From positions 2,952,052 to 3,016,051 of the forward strand of contig NC_085105.1 in the NCBI RefSeq assembly GCF_963422355.1: 64,000 bases of DNA. The letters run 5' to 3'. The notes under the pieces were generated by a model. It made no database searches. It saw only the letters and a list, made by a program, of their open reading frames with translations, and was not told the DNA's origin. Source of the stretch: Corticium candelabrum. Taxonomy: Eukaryota > Porifera > Homoscleromorpha > Homosclerophorida > Plakinidae. Below, in pieces: positions 31,939 through 55,962 of the stretch (position 1 is the first letter of the stretch; each line of letters opens with the position of its first letter). The translations under genes were made by a program, and so were the position numbers.

Positions 31939-32087
31939 TCAGCAGCGGCGCGTGGGCGCAAAAAGTGGTGGGGCTGACTCAGTGCCAAGACTTTGGCTCC
32001 GGTCTTTGATATTAAAAATTTTGAAAATGCCCCTGAAAAGTGGTGGGGCTTCAGCCCCCTCTAGCCCATATTACGCGATGCCACTGT
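31939..32087. mobile_element. Short non-autonomous DNA element, hAT-like ends
   Basis: The sequence starts CAGCGGCGCGTGGGC and ends GCCCATATTACGCGATGCCACTG. The outer CAG..GGC / GCC..CTG termini are inverted, as in many hAT-type MITEs. An internal AAAAGTGGTGGGGCT motif occurs twice. A related fragment (AAAAGTGGGGTGGCCCC) is near 33380. Confidence 0.4.
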
Positions 32088-34166
32088 ATAACTCCTCAAT
32101 TTTCCTCCTAGGACCATACTTTACTCATGCTGAAAGGAATTTTTTGTGGTAAGCTGATTATTCTGTTCAAAGAGGGAATTGAGTCGCAAAGTATGAGGAA
32201 CTAATTCACAGTTCCTTAACCCTTATATTTATTAACAGATACGTGTGCGTGAATGTTCCTGTGAAGTTCATGTCAAATGTATGTATGCAAGGGTCAGTAC
32301 GACAATGTGTTCTTTCTTGCATCAGTCAAATTTACCTGTGAGGCAATTGATTTGGCTTCGTGTAGTGCTAGGAACTCTCTAATTCCATCAAGATCAGATA
32401 CACCAAAGAAGAATCCAGCAACACGAATTTCATCAGTCTTGATTGATCTTTCCGACTGGTCTTCTGCACACAAACTCACTGGGCATCACAGTACTGGTGT
32501 GGGGGTTGCTGAAAAGAGTGCTTCTGGGGACAGTGATGACCTGACCCTGCTCTATACTCACACTAGGAAACTTCAGTCTACCGCATTCCTGCCTGGTCAG
32601 CTCTCTGATAAACCTACGAGTGCGAAGAAGAGATGACCTAGACGTTATCGTTATTGAAACCGCCCACCATTACTCTCTGTTCACGTTGACTTTGAGCTTT
32701 GAAAATCTCTGTAATTGGTATCGTTCGAAACCGCAAGTTCCCGGATTTCTATAGTTAGGGTAACGACGGCGTATGCATTACATAGGCGGTTTGCTAAGAC
32801 TTTTGCATATCAAGAGTCGTTAGGGTTCTTAATTAAACATTCGAGTGTGGTAAACAAATACAGCTGCATCATTAGTCGCTCCAAGTGCAAAGTCAACGCG
32901 AACAGAGAGTAGTACATGCACTGTACGGCTTTAGTCAATGATTGTCTAACCTGCCCTTGATTGTTGAGCTTAAAAAATTCGCAAACATTTGGGCGCGAAA
33001 GAAACTGGTGGCGGTCAGAACACACTTGTTCGGGGGGAGGGCGGAGATTTACGCGGGTAACTTTGAAGTCTTGCACGTGCAGACAGTCACCTGCACGTGC
33101 AAACAATGCGTAAGCGTCGGAAAAGCAAAGCTGTCATGTAACCAGCGTGCCGCGTCATGTGACCAGTGCGTCGTACGTACCTATAGCCAGAGCCAGTTGG
33201 GGGACACGGGCCCGTACCTGTAGCCACTTCGTTTCGCGAAACACACCAAGTGATCTAGAAATGGGATTCGCTACTTCTAGACAAATATCAGTCACGCCTA
33301 CAGATATAAATTAGCTATTTAATCACCTTTCCAAAAACGGGAGTATGTGTTAGTGCATTACTTGCTGAAGCATGCTTTTTGAAAAGTGGGGTGGCCCCAC
33401 CACTGCAGACTCTCTGTCTCTGTCCACTCGGCATCACTAATTAGCACTTGCTAATTGAACTTGTCCTCACACTTGAGCTTGTCTAGCTAGATTCATGCAG
33501 GTAATCACAACTTGTAGCTAACATTAGTCCAATGGAGCAGAGTTCACTAAACTAAAAGTCACAACCTAATTAATTAATTAATACAGGGTGTGTCAAACCT
33601 GGATTAACTAGGTACTACTGCACCACCCACTCAAACACAAATATGTCGTATATTATTAAAACAAGTAAAGGTCATCTAAATATTACCAGGCGACCATATT
33701 TCACGGATCTCTGCCTTAATTTTGTAAACAGCTCGTTGGGTCTATAGGGGTGTATAGAAAATTTGGCATCCTCGGTTTGTCAAAGCTAGCTCCTTGGAAA
33801 CGCTGGGAGATGCATGACACCAGACAACCTACATTAGCCAACGTCAATAGCGTGATCGATTTACACGCAACGCTTGCAATAATTTCAGATTTCAAAATGC
33901 TCAAAGCTGTAATTAAATGACTACAATGTCTAGTATGAAAAAGCAATTGAGCTTTGACAGTTGAGCAACGAAATTTTGTAACTACTTCTGGGCTCTCATG
34001 TTGGTGTTGACAGCATGCAGTTTTGCTACAATCAGAAAACAATGACAAGTGCATACTATATAATGGTTGTCCTATATACTTGTCTAGAGCATTATTGCGT
34101 GTTCCATTAATAGATACTTCTAGAGTGCCTTGCCTCCTTTTTAATTCCATCATGCACGCTCTTGCT
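32088..34166. other. Spacer downstream of L2
   Basis: Several short open frames occur on both strands (for example minus 33716-34153), with no recognisable domain. A minus-strand frame at 32294-32479 could be an exon of an unknown gene, but I cannot connect it. The 3' UTR of L2 must lie at the right end. Confidence 0.4.
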
Positions 34167-46074
<11,908 letters not shown>

Positions 46075-46228
46075 GATTCGCCACAGATTCATGACTTCAA
46101 TGCTGTTTAGGTATAGCCAGTCTAGGACACAGCTGCTGAGTACTGGCTCGATTGGCTAGAGTGATCAACGTTCAGGAAAGTCATAGTATCCAAGATAATT
46201 TTATTAGAAGGAGGAGGTACTACCTAGA

Positions 46229-46660
46229 TAATAGATATTTCCGGAAAGAAACAGGAAAACATTTGCATCCTTATCTATAGAATAACATTTTTCTTTGTAC
46301 ATCTTCTCCTCATAAGCTGTTTAGTTAATTAATAAACCAAGATGCCTAGAGAGACTAAACGCATTGGCTCAGATTGACTCCTTACCTTCGTCGGATCTTC
46401 ATAGTCGTAGATCACCGCGTAACTTCGCGGTCAGATACCTTCACCGGACGAACTTCACCAAACTTGCCGAAAGAAATTTCTGAGCCCAAGTATGTGCATG
46501 CGTGAATCGCACCGTGCTGCCGGTCATCAGACCGAGACTCTGTTGACTTGCAAATAGGAAGTCACGGAAAGAAACAGGAAAATGTTTGCATCCTTATATA
46601 TAGAATAACATTTTTCTTTGTACATCTTCTCCTCACAATCTGTCTAATTATACCAAGATG
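46229..46660. repeat. Direct repeat of about 100 bp, spaced 333 bp
   Basis: GGAAAGAAACAGGAAAA and the next 80 bp (ending ACATCTTCTCCTCA) occur at about 46229-46320 and again at about 46562-46652. Both are followed by similar CCAAGATGCCTAG sequence, so a unit of about 330 bp was duplicated upstream of L2. Confidence 0.8.
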
Positions 46661-47359
46661 CCTAGCTAGAGACTAATTAGACGCACTGGCTCGTCCATGC
46701 AGAAGCATCTTCTAGCTAAGTACTGCTCATTGATCGCGCATGCACTACAGACTAATAAATGCATTTATCATTACATTATTTTGGCTAATATTACTATTTT
46801 GTAAATACAAAACATCTATATTCGCATCGACTGTTGAAGTTGAAGACATGCACTTGTGCATGGCAAGCTGATTTGCTAGACGGCTTTTTCTCTAGTATAT
46901 TGTCGAGTATGGTCGAGCAACAGTACTAAATAGATTGCGCGCACTAGCTATATCTCTGATGTGCATGAGGAAGATACAGTATATTAGATTGAGTTTCAGG
47001 CGCAATGTATGACAACGTAACACAACTCGCGAGCAATGTAGACACTGCGTGAAACTGTCTGTGCTGCGACGTCATACGTATACACCTGCATGACAACACG
47101 TTGGATATAAAGTCGGCAGCTGCTAGATTGCTTGAATCGACTGCCTCCCCAGAACATTCCTTCCCGCATGATTCAGCAAGAGCCATGCAGTTAGCACCAT
47201 GTGCGACTCTAGAGACCATAGGCACCGACCGTAGGACCGTGACTCTTTTAGTCACAACATTCACAGCAGCCCCGTGGTCAATGAAACAAGCGACGTCTTT
47301 GAATCCTCACAAACTGAAACAGCAGATTCATTGTGCTCATTCAGTAAGTCTAGAGACAT

Positions 47360-49550
47360 AATTAAATTATAGCTCCAGCAAGCAGAAGTTCTCTGCACGC
47401 TTCTGGGTTACCCGGTATCCTTCATGAGCGCTGAATTCTTCACAATTATCTTTCTGCTCTTGATCTTTGATGTCGATATCGTGTTTCCGTATGAAACGTC
47501 TGAGCCCAGACATGTCGCCTAGCTTGGCAAACTGCAAACTTTGATGAGATTCGCGAGACGACTGCAGAGACCGAGCTAGCGTTGGTGTTTCCCATTCTTT
47601 GTCAAACCGACTAGAGCGCGGCCCCGTTCCTCGGACACCATCATATTCCGGACGCGAGTTCTCAGTTATTCGTTTTTGAACGCAGTCCCTACCACATCAT
47701 AAATGTAGGTATCCAAGTTGTAATTGAGCACACCAAAAGAGAGCATTGTACCTCTTCTCTGCTTATAGTGAGATTGAAAACAGTGCGGAGCCTTGCCTAC
47801 CCCGTTCATCGGACAAACGCATTGTTCACCGGACAGTAGCGTCTGAATTGCACACACGCATCTTTCAGCCTAGTTACTTATATATCGCTAATCAACAACT
47901 CTTTACCTACAAATCGTGTTGTTACCCTGCATGTCAGCCAAGATTTGTATGAGTTGCAGTCGGTCAAACCCCCGTGGTAACGGGCCCAATCGTCGGACAC
48001 CAATTTTCTTGCCTTCCTACCTTCTCAGCAACAGCTCTAGGTTTCAAATAACTGCAGTTGATTAAATTCAGCTATCTGAAACGCTGCAGAACGCAGAACA
48101 CTTGCCTAGAGTGCTTGGTGGCAATTCTGAGTCATTTCTCCTGCAACCACGCCCCCACTAGGACGTGTAAAAGATGTCGCTTGAACGAACTAGCCGTTCA
48201 ACAAAAAAGACGACAACCGAAACCGATGAGAGGGCAGGATTGAAGTGCTAAAACGCTCTTTTACCCTTTGCAAAGAAAGTCGATCGCTGCGTAGCGCGCG
48301 TTGACAAGGACTTGACGTTATCTAATTCAGCTTTACCTAGGAGAAGCACGGGTGAAGGTTCTAGCTGCTCTGATACTAAACAAAGTTCCTGCATTCGGTA
48401 CAGCTGGTTGTACAAACGATGACGTGCTGCACTTCGTGACGGTGCAAGGTCAGGCAATGATAGATATCAAACTAAGATAGAAACACCTGCAAACGTCCTA
48501 TTCAGAGCCAAGTAACAATTTAGGGACCTTGAAAGGAAAGCAAGGGCTGTTGCTGTGCGAGTTGGGAGAATGTGCTCACTGCAAAGCTAGAACATGGATG
48601 ACGTGATTCGTCTGCTACATCCGGTGCATCAAGCCTGTGTAGTTGTGCTGCAAGACACTCAGGAGTGCAAAGACAAAACGACTGTCCGACGAAAGAGGCG
48701 TTACCTCGACTCAATGAGCGTGCGCTATCTCTTCTGGAGAGCGGAGACATAGTCTCGCGTAGCCAAACCCCTCCCCTTCTTGATATCTACCGGCGGGAAA
48801 GGGTTTGGTGAAATTGCACACAAGTAGTGGTGTCAGCCGCCACCGACTTCCGGGTGGCAGATAATTACATTAACGTAAACGTGTAATCAACCGCACGCAA
48901 GTTGATTGTTAGTTGCACACAATGGATCCGAACTGTTGTGCTTTGTGCTTTGTGCTTGGAGCCTCTTTTCAGCAAACGCAAAACAAAGAAAAAGAAACGG
49001 CTCTCGCAATGCTCAAGCAATGTAGATATCTTGGCAAGTCTAGACTAGTCGGACATTCTTTTGTGGAGCAGCTGATTAGATAGAAGCAGCTGGATCGAGC
49101 CTGTTTGTGATTCATTGCCGAACGTAGCTTGCTTCGTTTCCTAGGCTAGATCAGCAAATTCAAGGATTGCTGGAAGAGATCGAGAAGATGGCACGGCAAG
49201 TCGAAATAATTAATTACGCAGAGGTTAGCGCGCAGTTTGCGTGAATTCGTAGCTAACTAAACGCCCTATACCAAGAACAATACCATACTATCGTAAAATC
49301 GGTCCATTGATTGTTGTCAGCCTTCCAACAAGTGATTTCTCGTCGACAACAGAGAGAAGAATGTTTCCAGTAATTATCACCTGTCAACTTAACCTTCATC
49401 TAATTACTAGTTGGAAAGACGTGGGCGTATGCCTGGCGCCACAGCTTATGTGCAATTTCACCAAACCCTTTCCTGCCGGTAGATATCATGAAGGGGAGGG
49501 GTTTGGCTACGCGAGACTAGCGGAGACAGTGATAGTGTTGTGTTAGCTAG
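47360..49550 (-). pseudogene. Possible disrupted gene of unknown identity with ankyrin-like end
   Basis: Minus-strand stretches read like spliced exons. A Ser/Arg-rich piece (LSPLSRRDSARSLSR) is followed by a 57-bp putative intron and then QLHRLDAPDVADESRHPC. A piece at about 48450-48260 reads LPDLAPSRSAARHRLYNQLY. A piece at 47690-47390 reads RSSRFDKEWETPTLARS and LQFAKLGDMSGLRRFIRKHD, the latter recalling an ankyrin repeat. The first piece is cut by the 770-bp transposon at 48750-49519; without it the frame would continue to 49545. Junction phases do not all agree and I found no full-length frame. This is either a broken gene or an incomplete model. Confidence 0.3.
48750..49519. mobile_element. 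770-bp Mutator-like non-autonomous element with possible captured gene fragment
   Basis: Ends are inverted repeats of about 90 bp beginning TAGTCTCGCGTAGCCAAACC. It is flanked by a perfect 9-bp duplication, GCGGAGACA, at 48741-48749 and 49520-49528. A 9-bp target duplication with long terminal inverted repeats is the hallmark of Mutator-like elements. The interior, on the plus strand, has a frame from 48921 (MDPNCCALCFVLGA...) and, after a good acceptor near 49155, an exon-like stretch LLEEIEKMARQVEIINYAE. This looks like a captured host gene piece, as in Pack-MULEs, with parent gene unknown. Confidence 0.7.
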
Positions 49551-49956
49551 TCACCTTTATACCTATCTCAGGTGCGAAGTTGCAGAATTGTCTTTGCGTT
49601 TTCATGGGGGAGGTCGTGTCCGGTGAATGATGGTGGTGTCCGATGAACGGGGTCGCAGAGAAGGATCACGTTTACCGTCCTAGCTTAGCCGTTTCAAGCC
49701 TTTCGAAGTCCCGCGTCTGGAATCACAGTCTTTACTAATCCTTCTTACTGTGGGCTCTAGGAAAGCTCAGTCTTACTTCGTTTACTTCTTGCACGGCTGT
49801 CCAATGATTAATGGTGTCCGATAACAGTGGCTTCGCTCGAGACAGTATCTACCCTGCACGGCCGTCTATCTAGCGTACTAGCTGCCACGTGACTTACACA
49901 TGCAATGCCAGGTAGGATTGACTCAAAGATGACGACGCCTCACCGTTCATGCACTA

Positions 49957-49958
<2 letters not shown>

Positions 49959-50040
<82 letters not shown>

Positions 50041-50050
50041 ACACACACAC
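49959..50050. repeat. (CA)n microsatellite
   Basis: A run of about 45 CA units lies just left of the palindromic element. Confidence 0.95.
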
Positions 50051-50077
50051 GCGCGCGTAACAGGTAAAGCTGGATTT

Positions 50078-51254
50078 AAGCTGGATTTACAATATGCAAA
50101 ACGCTGAGCGTCGCGTCGCGTCACGTCGCGTAGTACAAATTCAAATTGTAAATGGTCTACGCGACGCGACGTTCGACGGACGCGACGCGACGCGTCCAAA
50201 TAGAACCAAGTTCTACTCGAGCGTCGAACCGGAAGCTGTACACGTCGCGTCGGAAGTAGCACCTTGATTCCGACCAATCACAGCCAACTGTAGATGCATG
50301 TGTGGCTTCCGTGGGCAATGATTATTGATTTGGGCTCTGTACTCGACGTTGAGCGGTCTATAGATTGTGTATGGAGCTATCCTTGATTGTGGATGATCAA
50401 CTGCAAGACGTACAAAGACCTGCGTGCATGGGAGAACGCCTAGAAATTGATTTTGAGCAAGCTGGGGGTTGCGGCAGAGTTGTGCTAGTAGAAAATCAAA
50501 GCGCGAGTGGTCAGTTCAATAATTCAGGCAGCGACGTTTACGGCGCGCAGAAATCGTATTGTGAATGGTACGACGCTTGTGACGCGTACGTGCCACTCCC
50601 ACGCAAGACAACGTGACAGGACGCACGCGACGCGACGCTCAAGCGTTTCCATATTGTAAATCCAGCTTTACAATATGGGAACGCTTGAGCGTGGCGTCGC
50701 GTCGCGTGCGTCCCTGTCACGTTGTCTTGCGTGGGAGTGGCACGTATCTCGTCACACGCGTCGTACCATTAAATGATTTACAATACGATTTCAGCGCGCG
50801 GTAGACGTCGCTGCCTGAATTATTGAACTGACCACTCGCGCTTCGATTTTTTACTAGCACAACTCTGCCGGAATCCCCAGCTTGCTCAAACTCAATTTCT
50901 ACGCGTTCTCCCATGCACGCAGGTCTTTGTACATCTTGCAGTTGATCATCCACAAGCAAGGATAGCTCCATACACAATCTATAGACCGCTCAACGTCGAG
51001 TACAGCGCCGAAATCAAGAATCATTGCTCACGGAAGCCACACGTGCATTTATAGTTGGCTGTGATTGGTCGAGATCAAGGTGCTACTTTCGACGCAACGT
51101 GAAGAGCTTCTGGTTCGACGCTCAAATAGAACTTGGTTCTGTTTCGACGCGTCGCGTCCATCGAACGTTGTGTCGCGTCGACCATTTACAATTTGAATTT
51201 GTACTACGCGACGTGACGAGACGCTCAAACGTTTGCATATTGTAAATCCAGCTT
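50078..51254. mobile_element. 1.2-kb palindromic DNA element made of two head-to-head units
   Basis: Outer ends are inverted copies of GCTGGATTTACAATATG, and the palindrome centre is near 50665. Each half of about 585 bp carries CGCGACGCGACG-rich ends. Flanking TTAA on both sides could be the target duplication. Each half holds one small frame (plus 50365-50616, minus 50977-50717) encoding versions of the same protein, about 83 residues, starting MCMELSL and ending YVPLPRKTT. I do not recognise this protein. Confidence 0.7.
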
Positions 51255-52135
51255 AACAGTAAAATTTGTCCCGAAGATGCATGCACAGTTCTAATTAAAT
51301 TCTACTCGGTTGCCTAGTGCCGAGCGGGCGAAGTTGTTGTTACGTTACAGTTAGTATGCTAGACGATGGACCCACTGCGTTTTCGGTCTCTAGGCATCTT
51401 CGTATACAAGTGACTAGCTCACTTCTATAGTTCAACTCAGAAAAAGGTAATCACATATGTTAGTAGATAATTTAGTAAGCTCTGTCAGCCTAGAATCCTA
51501 ATCTATGTAACTAGAACAAGCAAACTAGCTCACGAATTGAATCACGTGACCGCAGGAGTGCATGCCGTGCTGGACAGCAGGCAGAGATGAAGCTGAATAA
51601 GTTGTCTAAATGTATAGAAACGGCTTCAGAAACTTCTTGTACAGTAGCTATGTAGCGATCTAAACACATACTGCGCTTTTTAGTTATGATATGGAAGAAG
51701 TATGTAACAATTACTTGACTGACGCCTATAGTACCTAGCCTCGTCCCCAGACTCTCTCGCGCTAGTCTTGTCCGGTCCCCGTATGCATGGGACTCTAGCA
51801 ATAAAAAGGAAAGACTATAAGAGCGAACAGTTTACGGATACGCCACAATGACTGACTGAAAGTGAGCAAATTCAAAGCCACGCATGTGCGTGCATGTAAA
51901 TTATATGCAATAAACTCGGCTCCCTAAAGATTTTTGATTATCAGAACGCTTCGTTCCCACAACCTCTTCCTTCCTATACATCCTGTGTGTGTGAGTACTT
52001 TTCACTGTCACTGTCTTTAATTAAGCAGTGCAAGCGCTTCTGTGCAAGTAATTATAAAACTCCAAATCATTACGGAGCTCTGAAACGTTGTCATTTTGCT
52101 AACCATAACACCAATTTTAAATCATCACTACCAGC
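51255..52135. other. Spacer downstream of the carboxylase gene
   Basis: No recognisable exon. The carboxylase stop is at 52136-52138, so its 3' UTR lies at the right end of this stretch. Confidence 0.4.
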
Positions 52136-55100
52136 TCATCTTGTTTCATCTAATGATATTAGTAATGAATCAGCAGAGAATTGCTCTCCTGTGGAGTAAA
52201 ATATTGTCTTAACAACTCCATCCTCAGGCGCTAGTACCTCATACTAAACAGTAAAGATACCAAGCTTTTTATCAACCAGAATATTATTAAATGTTTCCTT
52301 ACTTTGTCTTTGTAACATTCCACATTCATGAGAATTTCACCAGCTGCAACTTGCTGTCCTTCAGACACAACAACTTCAAGTACCTCCCCAGGAATTGGCG
52401 ATGTTGTGGGAAGATCCTTGAATTTAATCAATAAAGCACCGCTGTGGTACACTTGACTGGCAGTAAATCGAACTTGCTCTATAACACCATCAAACGGAGA
52501 AAGAATTTCAACCTAGAAAGAACAACATCAGACTGTTACCCACTCCTAATATTTGGTGAAATGGTCTCACCTGTAATTTCATTGTCTCAATCATTAACAG
52601 TGGTTGATCTTTAGTCACCCTTTCTCCATCAGAAACATGGACCTTGACAACTTTACCATTGTCTGCTGCAATGAGTTGAAAATTCTGGCCAAACTGCATT
52701 CCACTCAATTCCTGGACAAACTTGGGAACGAATAAATGAACTTGGTAGTTACCATCCTATATATACATATGACACTAACGCACAAGTAAGATGCACTACA
52801 ACAATGATTTGGTCACCTCAGTAAAGAGATGGATTGTATCATTCGAGAAAACTGCTTTACAACCAAAAGAGTGGTTGTCCACAGATCCGCTCACAGTCAT
52901 TGCAGGACTGTCATATTCAGTAATATAACCACTGATATCTAACATTCTGTCATCACCAGGCAATTGAACACTGTAGCTCCCATCTAACTTCCTTCTCATA
53001 ACAACCTCGACAGCTAGAAAAAAGAATAAATCGACGTGATACACACTTAGGTGTCAAGCAATCACAAGATACCTACTTTCATCCATTCCTGTTGAGAACT
53101 TAATTCCAGATGATTGTGGAAGACAAACCCTCCACAAATCATTGCTACTAAATGGTGATGTTGGATCTACATACAGTGTTGCATTACAAACATTGTATTC
53201 AATTTTGAAGATAAATTGTATAAACATACAGTTAGCACAACAATTAATAGTCTCAATTTTGTGTTAAGTACACCGACTGCTACAACATCAGCATATGTCA
53301 CATGTCATTTCCATGAATACAACCAATACAGCACATGTGGTAATGATCCTACTGGCACTGATTTTGATCAATTCATTTTCATTGTGGCATTTACGTACTG
53401 TGCAACTGTGCAACGTCTATTCAAATTTCATTTTGTTTATTCTCAACTAACAAATTCAGCATTCATCTCCCTTGTATTCACAACCTGCTCTTCAGTTCCT
53501 CAAGTGATGAGCACGTTCTACGATTTGCATGCTACTTCCAACAACCTTATGTGTCAAACACACAGAATAATTCGTACAAAATATGCATAATGTTTCATTT
53601 GTATGATGCAGAATAAGGCTCCACGTTGCCAGCCTAATTCGTGCATATGCACATTCTGTCAACCAAAGCACATTATTAGCTTGTATTTAATAATTGCCAC
53701 CCTATTCCACTATTCAGAACCAATAAATGATAGTCATCCTCACTTTATTGCCATCTCAATTTACTATATTAAAAATCAGAATACTCTGTAATGTTAGAAT
53801 GCAATTTACAGCAAGTAACAACAACCTACATTAGAACGCTTAAACACAAACAGTTGTACAATACTCAAACACAATGCCCTACCAGCAAGTGCAATTCCCT
53901 CATGAATCTGTGCTTCCTGGCTGTGAAGCAGAAACACAAGTGCTGCCTGTGCTAAAATCTTGCTTGGAAGGGACGATGGAGGTGGAAACAAGCTCTGATG
54001 ATGTTCCTTGATAAAGTCAGTATTGACATTGCCAGCAAAGAAACTTGGATGACTAGCAAGTCTGGAAAGAAAACTAAGGTTTGTGGGAATACCAACCACC
54101 TGCAATAACACAACCCAGTTCCTTATCATGTCAGATTAATATATAATAACTTTCATAAACTTCGTACAAAAATCATAATTATTTGTTAGTAATATAATCT
54201 TACATGATATTTGTTGAGAGCATCAATCAAACTATACAAAGCTGACGATCGATCTTCGCCCCATACAACAACCTTTGCTATCATTGGATCATAGTAGATG
54301 CTGATATCATCACCTGAAACGACAAATGTGGAGTCGCATACTCAATCAACAAATTGACAAGTCGATCACCTTGCCTGACTCCAGTTTCAACTCGAGATAC
54401 ATCATCTGGAGCCGAAAGATAATACAACTTGCCAGCAGCCGGTTGAAAATCCCTTCAACAACAGTTCGTCAAAAATTGACTAAGTCAAAGTACAGATGTT
54501 CAAACAACTGACTGACCTATCGGGATCTTCAGCATAAACACGAGCTTCAAATGAATGTCCTTCTAGTGGAATCTCATTTTGAGACAATGGTAAGGGATGA
54601 CCAGCAGCAACCTTCGTGAGGCAAACACAAGCTCCCATTGCCTCTCTACAAATCACTACCCAACTTCCAAAATCACCTGGAACTGCCACTCAACTAAATC
54701 CGTGTTTGTAATCATTTCAGTTACAGGATGTTCAACCTAATCAGAGTCATTACATAATCAGGTGCTAATAACATAATACATAATACATAATATTGCCGAT
54801 GTAAAACAACTTACTTGAAGTCTAGTGTTCATCTCCATGAAATAGAACCTCTTGTCAACATCCATGATAAATTCCACCGTCCCTAAAATCCAAAAATATC
54901 ACAATTTTGATGACAGCAACGCCACCCAAATAAAAATATCACGCAATGAAATGTCATCCAACTACATACCTGCTCCAACATATCCTACAGCTTTAGCAGC
55001 TCTTACAGCTGCCTCTCCCAAATCACGACGAACATGGTCATCAACACCAGGCTAAAACCAACACACACCATTTACAATCAGAAATGATTACAATAACCAA

Positions 55101-55916
55101 GATGAGATTCTGACAGCAGGAGCTTCTTCAATAATCTTCTGGTGTCTTCTCTGGACACTACAGTCTCGTTCATATAAGTAGACAGCATTCCCGTGTCTAT
55201 CAGCAAAGACCTGAACCTCAACATGTCTAGAAAAAGTATTACAGTAATAACGTTAATTGCTAAACTTAGAACTACCAAGTAACCAATTAGCTCACCGTGG
55301 TCGACCAATGTATTTCTCTAAAAGAACTTGATCGTTTCCAAATGTGCTTTTTGCTTCACTACGAGCAGATTCCAACTGACTTTCAAATTCATTCATTGAG
55401 TTCACAATTCTCATACCCTACAGTGACAGTGTGTCATCAAGAAATCTTAACAGTCTACAAACTAAACAGACACTCACACTTGCAACTATTGCCCACACAC
55501 ACCTAGACTAAACCTAAACATCAGGCGCTGCCTCTCAGAGGTCACACCCCCAGCTGTTAAGCTGGGCCTTGTGTGCTACTCAGGAAACTCTGGGACTGCG
55601 CTAGCAAACTCCTGGAGCTGGGCCAGGCACTTGCAGAAGCACTGACTTGTGAAGCCAACTGTGGTGTGAGCACCTAAAGTTTCATCAGGACCCCAGTGGC
55701 TGATGTCATGTCACAGCCGATGGCCACTTAGGTCCCAATGACCAGGTACTCATTTACACATGTACTCCTGAGTTGAGAAAAGCAAACGTGTGTTAGTTTC
55801 TTGCTTAAGGAAATTATGCCATAGCTCGCCATTACTGTGACTTAAACTTGTGACCCTTCAAGGTCCCGGATGTAAACACTCCATAAGATGACTCTCCAAC
55901 CAACTGAGCTATCACA

Positions 55917-55962
<46 letters not shown>

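Noticed and set aside
53216-53590. 124-codon plus-strand frame in a carboxylase intron
   Set aside because: Low complexity, no domain, antisense to the host gene and without splice support.
55837-55917. A tRNA gene
   Set aside because: Only degenerate A and B boxes; the acceptor and anticodon stems do not pair. It is better read as the head of a SINE.
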